Assembly (NCBI GenBank): GCA_023458995.1
Contig: JAEWVV010000178.1
Coordinates: forward strand, 1 to 6,117
DNA length: 6,117 nt
Direction: 5' to 3'
DNA from: Bacillota bacterium
GTDB taxonomy: Bacteria; Bacillota_I; Bacilli_A; Acholeplasmatales; Acholeplasmataceae
Both the position numbers and the translations under genes were made by a program. This document shows, in pieces, positions 1 through 4,958 of the stretch. The notes beneath the pieces were generated by a model. It saw only the letters and a list, made by a program, of their open reading frames with translations, was not told the origin of the DNA and ran no database searches. Within the stretch, counting starts at the first letter, position 1; every line of letters begins with the position of its first letter.

Positions 1-1967
1 CGTCTACTCAAGTCAATACACATTCTGTTGAACAAGCTAGATTTCTTAAAGAACTCGGTGTAAAACGCATTGTTTTAGCAAGAGAAACACCACTTGAGAT
101 GATCAAACAAATCAAAAAACACGTTGATATTGAAATTGAAGTCTTTATCCATGGTGCTTTATGTGTCTGCTATTCAGGGAACTGCTTAATGAGTTCGATG
201 ATTGGTGGAAGATCGGGTAATCGCGGCGAATGTGCTCAACCTTGCAGATTATCTTATAGTTTATACAAGAATGAACAACGTATATCAGATCAATCCTATT
301 TATTATCAACTAAAGATTTAATGACGATTGAATATGTGAATGAACTCATTGAAGCTGGTGTTGACTCATTAAAGATTGAAGGTAGAATGCGTAAACCGGA
401 GTATGTCATTGAAACCGTTCTTTCATATCGTCAAGCGATTGATAACTCTTTTGAACATAAAATCTCAAATCTTAAAGACTCTATTTGGAACATGAAAAAA
501 GTCTTTAATAGAGACTTTACCAAAGGATTCATGTTTGATGAAAAACCAAGAGAAATAAATCATGATTTAAGACCTAATCATATGGGAACGCCTGTTGGTG
601 AAGTGATTTTGTATCAACGTGGAAAAGTAACCATTCGTCTAACCGATAGTTTAGCTATTAATGATGGTTACAGAATCATTGGTCCACATGATTATGGTAA
701 TTCAGTATCCCGTATTTTAAAGGACGGTTTACTCGTTAAAGAAGCTAAAAAAGGTGATGTTATCGTACTTGATGTGAGTGAAAAGGTTGAAGTAGGATCT
801 ATAGTCCTAAAGACACTTGATCACGAACTTGAGGAATCATTATCGATTTATTTAGATGAAAACTATAAACTCATTCACTTAAAAGGTACGGTTTATGCAT
901 ATGTAGGTCAACCACTAAAACTTATTTTAAATGATGGAATGAATGAAGTGGTTGCACTTTCTGATATCATCATTGATCATGCAGATAAAAAACCAGTTTT
1001 AGAGAATCAAATCTATGATCAAATCAGTAAACTTGGTCAAACCCCATTTTTATTTGATTCACTCGTTGTTAAAACAGATAACTCTTGTTTCATTCCTTTA
1101 AAGGTGATGAATGAAGTTAGAAGAAAGGCGCTTGATCTCTTAATTCAAGAACGCTCTCAAATAAAAAAAGAAGTTCTCATTCAAGAGTTTAAGTATGATC
1201 AAATATTTCTTGAAAGAACAAATCCTCTTTGGACAGTCAAAGTTCAAACACCCATGCAATATGAAATCGCAAAAAATGCTGGATTTGATACGATTTATCT
1301 AGAGAATATCCATCAGATGCCTGATGAAGAAGCGATTCCCGTTTTAAAACGAATACAGATGAGAAAACAAGAAGAGATTACAAAATCTTCACTTATTCAA
1401 GATATTGGTCATCTTTATCTTGCTAAATCTTATGATTTAATCACTGATACTTTCTTTAATGTCACAAACATTTACTCCATTAACATCCTTCATCAAATGG
1501 GTGTTAAACGTGTGACTTTATCACCTGAAATATCGATTGATCGTATAAATAAGATGATTCCACTTTTCAAGCAAACATTTGGTTATGAGCCTAATCTTGA
1601 ACTTGAAGTCTACGGTAGAGTTGATCTGATGATTACACATTATTGTCCGATCGCAAAAACGTTTAAAACAAATCCTGATTGTCATCTATGTGAGAAGAAT
1701 CAATACTACTTAGAAGATAGAATGAATGCGCGCTATCCTCTCGTTCATGATGGGAACTGTAATCTTCGTATCCTTCATGCAAAAACCTTAAATATCACAT
1801 CTTATGTACGTGATTTGCAAAAACTTGGTATTTCATGTCGTATCCATTTAACAACTGAAAATGAAGATGAGTCAACATCAATTCTTCAAAAATTAAAATC
1901 AAATCAATCGTTAAATGAGATTTCATTTAATCAAAAAACGATGACATATGGAAGATTATTAAAGTAA
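1..1967 (+). CDS. Peptidase U32 family protein with DUF3656 domain (RlhA/TrhP-like RNA hydroxylation family), 5'-partial
   Basis: The reading frame is already open at the left edge (first whole codon at position 3), so the in-frame ATG at 99 is internal. The 32 codons before it encode conserved family sequence, including STQ...H and GVKRIVLARE. About 655 residues are present; the start, probably about 100 residues, is missing. The U32 signature ExFxxGALCxxxxGxCxMS is intact (C54 and C61, numbered from position 3), followed by GGRSGNRGECAQPC (C77, C81) and KIEGRMRKPEYV. DUF3656-like sequence lies near residues 310-385 (KLGQTPF, MNEVRRKALDLL). The C-terminal part holds YGRVDLMITHYCP and a CHLC pair. 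Characterised relatives, E. coli RlhA (23S rRNA C2501) and TrhP (tRNA U34), hydroxylate RNA using prephenate-dependent, Fe-S-linked chemistry. 'Peptidase' is a historical label. Which RNA is modified here cannot be read from the sequence. The gene ends in a hairpin terminator that starts within its stop codon. Confidence 0.93.
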   Translation, partial: STQVNTHSVEQARFLKELGVKRIVLARETPLEMIKQIKKHVDIEIEVFIHGALCVCYSGNCLMSSMIGGRSGNRGECAQPCRLSYSLYKNEQRISDQSYLLSTKDLMTIEYVNELIEAGVDSLKIEGRMRKPEYVIETVLSYRQAIDNSFEHKISNLKDSIWNMKKVFNRDFTKGFMFDEKPREINHDLRPNHMGTPVGEVILYQRGKVTIRLTDSLAINDGYRIIGPHDYGNSVSRILKDGLLVKEAKKGDVIVLDVSEKVEVGSIVLKTLDHELEESLSIYLDENYKLIHLKGTVYAYVGQPLKLILNDGMNEVVALSDIIIDHADKKPVLENQIYDQISKLGQTPFLFDSLVVKTDNSCFIPLKVMNEVRRKALDLLIQERSQIKKEVLIQEFKYDQIFLERTNPLWTVKVQTPMQYEIAKNAGFDTIYLENIHQMPDEEAIPVLKRIQMRKQEEITKSSLIQDIGHLYLAKSYDLITDTFFNVTNIYSINILHQMGVKRVTLSPEISIDRINKMIPLFKQTFGYEPNLELEVYGRVDLMITHYCPIAKTFKTNPDCHLCEKNQYYLEDRMNARYPLVHDGNCNLRILHAKTLNITSYVRDLQKLGISCRIHLTTENEDESTSILQKLKSNQSLNEISFNQKTMTYGRLLK

Positions 1968-2171
1968 AAGGAATTTTTTATAATTCCTTTTTTTATGCGA
2001 ACCATCACAGTAAGGCATATGTTTTGAATCTTTACAACCACAAAGGAAATAACTTCCTGTGTGACTTACTGAAAATGATATCGGGTATTTACCTGTTCCA
2101 TGGTGACTATAACGGTCACACATCGGTTGAAAATCTCTTTTACCACATTGACAAAAGGAGTTTTTTTTCAC
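1959..2171 (-). CDS. Small double-CDGSH iron-sulfur protein (CISD3/mitoNEET-like)
   Basis: This 70-residue protein has two CDGSH-type modules. The second is canonical: CGCKDSKHMPYCDGSH (C44, C46, C55, H59) fits C-x-C-x2-[S/T]-x3-P-x-C-D-G-[S/A/T]-H exactly, the three-Cys/one-His ligand set of a [2Fe-2S] cluster. The first, at residues 7-23, keeps C7, C9, P16, C18 and D19, but has RYS where GS is expected, placing the histidine one residue late (H23, followed by H24). The linker GTGKYPISFSVSHTG resembles that of bacterial and CISD3-type tandem proteins. Such proteins are small, soluble and thought to act in electron transfer or Fe-S/redox handling; the specific role here is unknown. The start is GTG: an in-frame TAA lies six bases upstream, and the next Met is M17, inside motif one. 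The last nine or so residues (KRNYKKFLL) are encoded by the terminator hairpin of the facing U32 gene, which it overlaps by nine bases. Confidence 0.9.
   Translation of the reverse strand: MKKNSFCQCGKRDFQPMCDRYSHHGTGKYPISFSVSHTGSYFLCGCKDSKHMPYCDGSHKKRNYKKFLLL
1966..1994 (+). terminator. Rho-independent terminator of the U32 gene, inside the 3' end of the opposing CDS
   Basis: The arms AAAAGGAATT (1966-1975) and AATTCCTTTT (1982-1991) form a perfect 10-base-pair stem with a six-base loop, and the T-tract runs to 1994. The left arm begins in the TAA stop codon (1965-1967) of the U32 gene. The stem is AT-rich, so only moderately stable. On the minus strand the same hairpin is followed only by TTTTACTTT and lies within codons of the CDGSH gene, so it is better suited to ending plus-strand transcription. 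Confidence 0.75.
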
Positions 2172-2177
2172 CCTCTT
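2172..2177 (-). promoter_or_regulatory. Shine-Dalgarno-like AAGAGG directly abutting the GTG start
   Basis: On the minus strand the sequence reads TAA AAG AGG GTG AAA. The purine-rich AAGAGG touches the start codon with no spacer, whereas the other genes here have about 4-8 bases. No other start codon is available between the upstream in-frame stop and the first cysteine motif, so GTG is retained, but initiation efficiency is doubtful. Confidence 0.4.
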
Positions 2178-2226
2178 TTAATAAAACTTTTATTGGTTAA
2201 TTTGTTTTCGTGTAGAGATGTCTCAT

Positions 2227-2254
2227 ACGATATACCCTCAATATAGTATTTCAA
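2227..2254 (-). promoter_or_regulatory. Candidate sigma-A-type promoter for the CDGSH gene
   Basis: Reading the minus strand, TTGAAA (2254-2249, five of six to consensus) is followed after 16 bases by TATCGT (2232-2227, four of six). This would start transcription about 50 bases before the GTG codon. The region is AT-rich and chance matches are likely. Confidence 0.3.
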
Positions 2255-2260
2255 TAAAAT

Positions 2261-2282
2261 AAAGATAGTATAAAATATCTTT
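2261..2282. repeat. Inverted repeat in the divergent intergenic region
   Basis: AAAGATA (2261-2267) and TATCTTT (2276-2282) are perfect seven-base arms around the eight-base centre GTATAAAA. The centre contains TATAAA on the plus strand, and the overlapping complement gives TATACT on the minus strand, both -10-like. It could be an operator over a promoter or simply a chance palindrome in AT-rich DNA. No T-tract follows, so it is not a terminator. Confidence 0.3.
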
Positions 2283-2334
2283 CATTTCAATTTCATTTTG
2301 TTGTAAATTAGTCTTAAGTGCCTTCTTTTTTAAG

Positions 2335-2340
2335 TATAAT
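2335..2340 (+). promoter_or_regulatory. Candidate -10 box (TATAAT) upstream of the nucleotidyltransferase
   Basis: There is a perfect TATAAT, but no recognisable TTGACA-like element 16-18 bases upstream and no TGn extension. If used, transcription would start near 2347, only about ten bases before the preferred ATG at 2357, leaving a very short leader that begins at the ribosome-binding site. It would also exclude the in-frame GTG at 2318 as a start. Confidence 0.35.
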
Positions 2341-2346
2341 AAAACT

Positions 2347-2352
2347 AGGTGA
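2347..2352 (+). promoter_or_regulatory. Ribosome-binding site AGGTGA that sets the start at 2357
   Basis: AGGTGA sits four bases before the ATG at 2357 (seven from the AGG core). No comparable site precedes the in-frame GTG at 2318, and the 13 extra residues that start would add are unlike the family's N-terminus. Confidence 0.7.
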
Positions 2353-2356
2353 TGAA

Positions 2357-3139
2357 ATGAATAAGAATCAATTAATCGAAAGAATGAATCAAATTGGTGA
2401 TTCAGTCAAAAAATATGAGCATGCGTTAGCTCTTTTAGCTCTTGGTTCGATTGGGACTTCACGTGATCGCTTAGATGAATATTCAGATCTCGATTTTTTC
2501 CTGATAGTTGAAGATCAAGCTAAAAAACATATGATTGATGATTTAAGCTGGCTTGAAAGAGTATGTCCCATATCTTTTCGTCACAGAAATACGGTTGATG
2601 GTTATAAAGTACTCTTTAGTGATGGAATCTATGCAGAATTTGCTGTTTTTGGAAGAAGTGAAGTTAAATACATTACTCAAGCAGAAGCGAGACTCATTTG
2701 GAAGAAAGATGATTATGATGAACCAACATTATTAATTGAAAAAAACACATCCTTATATCAACAAAAACCCAATCTAGAGTATTTAGTCAATGAAGCATTA
2801 ACAAATCTCTATGTTGGATTAAATAGAGCACTAAGAGGAGAAAAACTATCGGCATTACGTTATATTGAAAGCTACGCTATTGATAATTCAATTAAGTTCT
2901 ATTTATTAAAACATCAATATAAGTTAGATGATCCATTCTCAGATACAAGACGCTTAGAAATTAATCATCCAGAACTAAAACCTATCTTAGATAAAATGCT
3001 ACAAGGATACTCACACATCAGTCAATCTGCTAAACACATCCTTGATTTTCTAAAAAGTGAGGTAACAATCAATTCATTTTTAGAACAAACGCTTAACAAA
3101 CTTATTCATGATCTCAAAGAAAAAGAGGAAACTCATTAA
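2357..3139 (+). CDS. Nucleotidyltransferase of the lincosamide/aminoglycoside adenylyltransferase type (Lnu(B)/Lnu(F)-like)
   Basis: The preferred start is the ATG at 2357, giving 260 residues; the frame extends back to a GTG at 2318, but the good ribosome-binding site favours 2357. The minimal nucleotidyltransferase motif is clear: LGSIGTSRDRLDEYSDLDFF, with G30-S31 and the metal-binding pair D44 and D46. A third acidic residue in the expected strand is probably E94 (YAEFAVF). The second half (about 125-250) is helical, with a segment such as YVGLNRALRGEKLSALRYIES. The layout and about 260-residue size recall Lnu(B)/Lnu(F), which adenylylate lincosamides, from memory of those sequences rather than an alignment. 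The true substrate is unknown; a small molecule such as an antibiotic is one option, and a housekeeping or metabolic role another. It is cytoplasmic, with no membrane segment or signal. The next gene starts 18 bases downstream, indicating co-transcription. Confidence 0.82.
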   Translation: MNKNQLIERMNQIGDSVKKYEHALALLALGSIGTSRDRLDEYSDLDFFLIVEDQAKKHMIDDLSWLERVCPISFRHRNTVDGYKVLFSDGIYAEFAVFGRSEVKYITQAEARLIWKKDDYDEPTLLIEKNTSLYQQKPNLEYLVNEALTNLYVGLNRALRGEKLSALRYIESYAIDNSIKFYLLKHQYKLDDPFSDTRRLEINHPELKPILDKMLQGYSHISQSAKHILDFLKSEVTINSFLEQTLNKLIHDLKEKEETH

Positions 3140-3140
3140 A

Positions 3141-3149
3141 GAAGGAAGG
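3141..3149 (+). promoter_or_regulatory. Ribosome-binding site GAAGGAAGG deciding a TTG start
   Basis: GAAGGAAGG lies just after the stop codon of the nucleotidyltransferase gene and eight bases before the TTG at 3158. The first ATG in this frame is codon 42, beyond the membrane anchor, so TTG is clearly the better start. Confidence 0.75.
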
Positions 3150-3157
3150 TTATCAGA

Positions 3158-4249
3158 TTGATTAAGCAAATTTTAAAAATTACGTTCATCGGTGTATTAT
3201 CACTTATTGTCCTATTTGTATTAATCGTTTTTAGGTTGTTTGCAATCAAAATCTACGATTCACAAATTCAAATCAGACATATGAAGAATTTAGAAGAAAT
3301 GTATGAATCAAACTATGAACCTATTGATGAATCCAGTTTTGTTGATTTTGACCGTTTTGATAATCTAACAACTTTAGATGAAATCCAAATGCTAGCATCT
3401 CATAACTCCTACAAGAAAAAAGGGTCTCCACTAGGAAAACTCTTTGTTGGACTTGGGGATTCTTTTGCAGAAGCACGTGCTTTAAAATATGAATATAAAA
3501 ACTTAACAGATCAATTTGAAGCAGGTATTAGAAGTATGGAATTTGATGTAAGAAAAAGAAAATCATCATTCGTACTTACTCATGTACCTTTAGTCGATAA
3601 CTCAAGTGTTGCACCTGACTTTTCTTTAGCTTTAGAAGAAATCTATCTCTATTCATCAAACAATCCAACCCATATACCTATGATTTTTTTAGTCGAAGTT
3701 AAAACGGATTGGATGATTCTAGATCATGCACTTCAAGATATTGATGAGAAAGAACTTGAAGAACTTAATGATTTAATTAAAGATAAACTTAAAGATAGTC
3801 TCTATACGCCAGCTGATATGATTAAAGAAGGTTTGACTTTGAGCGAAACCATCGATCAAAATGGTTGGCCAACAGTCACTTCACTTCTCGGTAAAGTCAT
3901 TTTTGTACTTCATCCAGGGGAAATGAATGAATCTTATTTTAATCTTGATTCCACACTTAAATCACAAAGCATGTTTATTGGATCATATGAGTCGAATTTA
4001 ACAGAAGTCTATACATCATTTGTTGTCCACAATTCAGTTGACACCATACGTATTCAAGAAATAGTATCAGAAGGTTATATCGTTAGAACACGCATTGATG
4101 AAAACCTCATCTTTGATGAGACAAGATATCTAGATGCAATATCAAGTGGCGCGCAAATATTAACGTCTGATTTTACCCATGGAAGAAAGGATTTAAAAGC
4201 ATCAGAGATGATTACATTACAAAATTATACGGTTAGAAAACGAATTTAG
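3158..4249 (+). CDS. Membrane-anchored PLC-like phosphodiesterase (Ca2+-dependent PI-PLC family)
   Basis: This 363-residue protein starts at TTG. Residues 5-32 form one long hydrophobic helix with lysines at 3, 4-flanking and 7, consistent with a signal anchor that leaves the rest outside the cell; no lipobox cysteine is present. The catalytic domain spans roughly 73-350 and shows the order typical of PLC-like TIM barrels: LASHNSY (candidate catalytic H82), FEAGIRSMEFDV (E128 and D130, candidate metal ligands), LTHVP (second candidate catalytic H142), FLVEVKTD (E180, K182) and AQILTSDF near the end (D338). This best fits the Ca2+-dependent phosphoinositide PLC group (Streptomyces SaPLC1-like) rather than the classical Bacillus PI-PLC. 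The key residues appear intact, so activity is plausible; residue roles are assigned by analogy. The substrate is not readable: phosphatidylinositol or another phospho-head group, perhaps a glycerophospholipid or surface glycolipid. It is second in an operon with the nucleotidyltransferase. Confidence 0.8.
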   Translation: MIKQILKITFIGVLSLIVLFVLIVFRLFAIKIYDSQIQIRHMKNLEEMYESNYEPIDESSFVDFDRFDNLTTLDEIQMLASHNSYKKKGSPLGKLFVGLGDSFAEARALKYEYKNLTDQFEAGIRSMEFDVRKRKSSFVLTHVPLVDNSSVAPDFSLALEEIYLYSSNNPTHIPMIFLVEVKTDWMILDHALQDIDEKELEELNDLIKDKLKDSLYTPADMIKEGLTLSETIDQNGWPTVTSLLGKVIFVLHPGEMNESYFNLDSTLKSQSMFIGSYESNLTEVYTSFVVHNSVDTIRIQEIVSEGYIVRTRIDENLIFDETRYLDAISSGAQILTSDFTHGRKDLKASEMITLQNYTVRKRI

Positions 4250-4269
4250 TATGAAAAGAACAAAAATTC

Positions 4270-4299
4270 TTGGATTATCTTTAATCTTTCGTGTATAAT
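4270..4299 (+). promoter_or_regulatory. Candidate promoter of the PgpA-like gene
   Basis: TTGGAT (4270-4275; only TTG matches consensus) and a perfect TATAAT (4294-4299) are separated by 18 bases. Transcription would begin around 4306, about 28 bases before the ATG and upstream of the AAAGGAAA ribosome-binding site (4321-4328). No terminator is visible between the preceding PLC gene and this promoter, so some read-through from the upstream operon is possible. Confidence 0.6.
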
Positions 4300-4333
4300 G
4301 AACATTACCTATTGAAAACGAAAGGAAATTATT

Positions 4334-4855
4334 ATGCAAACAACAAACCCCGATATTAATCGGATGAATGACATGGAAAAATATGATGTCGTCTGTAAAC
4401 GACTTGAGGAAAGAGGCGTTCGCCTTGAAGATATGGCGCAAATCACGCTCGATTTACAAAAAAAATATATACCTTTTTTAACCTTTGAACTCTGTTTGGA
4501 ACATGTAAAAAGAGTCGTTGTTAAAAGAGAAGTACAACATGCTGTTTTAACTGGATTAGAACTTGATATATTAGCAGAAAAAGGTCTTTTATCAGAACCA
4601 CTATCATCAATGTTACTCAATGACTACGGTCTTTATGGAATCGATGAAATTTTAGCTTTATCGATTGTTAACGTCTATGGCTCAATTGGTTTTACCAATT
4701 TCGGTTATGTCGATAAAGTTAAACCAGGAATCATTGGAAAACTTGATAAAGAAGGAAAAGAAAAGAATCGTTGTCATACATTCTTAGATGATATTGTTGG
4801 TGCGATTGCTGCAGCAGCAGCAAGTTCAATTGCACACCGTTTTGCGAACATTTGA
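4334..4855 (+). CDS. yutG: Phosphatidylglycerophosphatase A-related protein (YutG type)
   Basis: This 173-residue protein is full length for the Firmicute YutG family. An N-terminal helical part (about 15-95: RLEERGVRLEDMAQI, KREVQHAVLTGLELD, LLSEPL) precedes the PgpA-like core (about 98-170). The core has GIDEILALSIVNVYGSIGF, then GYVDKVKPGI, then CHTFLDDIVGAIAAAAASS with acidic pair D152-D153. PgpA enzymes dephosphorylate phosphatidylglycerophosphate to phosphatidylglycerol, but E. coli PgpA is a membrane protein, whereas this shorter protein has no convincing transmembrane helix; the phosphatase activity of YutG-type proteins should therefore be treated as a family prediction. ATG at 4334 is supported by AAAGGAAA with a short spacer. 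It appears to be monocistronic, with a promoter before it and a terminator starting in its TGA stop. That TGA stop shows the standard bacterial code. Confidence 0.88.
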   Translation: MQTTNPDINRMNDMEKYDVVCKRLEERGVRLEDMAQITLDLQKKYIPFLTFELCLEHVKRVVVKREVQHAVLTGLELDILAEKGLLSEPLSSMLLNDYGLYGIDEILALSIVNVYGSIGFTNFGYVDKVKPGIIGKLDKEGKEKNRCHTFLDDIVGAIAAAAASSIAHRFANI

Positions 4856-4878
4856 GGGAATAACTCCCTCTTTTTTTT
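4854..4878 (+). terminator. Rho-independent terminator after the PgpA-like gene
   Basis: GAGGGA (4854-4859) pairs with TCCCTC (4865-4870) around a five-base loop, followed by eight T residues (4871-4878). The stem is short but GC-rich for this DNA. Its left arm begins within the TGA stop codon (4853-4855). Confidence 0.85.
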
Positions 4879-4918
4879 ATTTTATCCTTCTTCAAAGGAA
4901 AAAGCATAAGACATAAGT

Positions 4919-4924
4919 TATAAT
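4919..4924 (+). promoter_or_regulatory. Candidate -10 box (TATAAT) of the histidine kinase gene
   Basis: A perfect TATAAT lies 35 bases before the ribosome-binding-site/start region, in the gap after a strong terminator, where a promoter is required. No good -35 hexamer is seen at the usual distance; TTCAAA at 4891-4896 is 22 bases away, which is too far. Confidence 0.4.
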
Positions 4925-4944
4925 AAGAATAGAATGTTTTTTAA

Positions 4945-4950
4945 AGGGGA
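4945..4950 (+). promoter_or_regulatory. Ribosome-binding site AGGGGA deciding a TTG start
   Basis: AGGGGA is placed eight bases before the TTG at 4959. No ATG or GTG occurs in this frame between the upstream in-frame TAA (4914-4916) and the TTG; the first ATG is codon 17 and has no such site. Confidence 0.7.
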
Positions 4951-4958
4951 ACATAGAA

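Noticed and set aside
99..101. ATG at 99 as the start of the U32 gene
   Set aside because: The same frame is open to the left edge and encodes conserved U32 sequence (STQ...H, GVKRIVLARE), so this Met is internal and the gene is truncated by the window.
2321..2331. T-rich stretch before the nucleotidyltransferase as a terminator
   Set aside because: No stable hairpin precedes it, and there is no plus-strand gene immediately upstream to terminate.
2318..2356. GTG at 2318 as the start of the nucleotidyltransferase
   Set aside because: It lacks a ribosome-binding site and lies upstream of a perfect TATAAT; the ATG at 2357 has AGGTGA at a proper distance.
2553..2735. 60-codon open frame inside the nucleotidyltransferase gene
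   Set aside because: It is an out-of-frame shadow of a well-supported gene, with no ribosome-binding site or recognisable motif.
4256..4271. Small inverted repeat AAGAA/TTCTT after the PLC gene as a terminator
   Set aside because: The five-base all-weak stem has no T-tract after it and sits over the next gene's -35 region.
4217..4620. Two minus-strand open frames (4217-4441 and 4309-4620) antisense to the PgpA-like gene
   Set aside because: They overlap each other and a clearly conserved plus-strand gene, and their translations show no family features.
4809..4823. GCAGCAGCAGCA run as a microsatellite
   Set aside because: It encodes the conserved alanine stretch of the PgpA-like core and is only four perfect units long.
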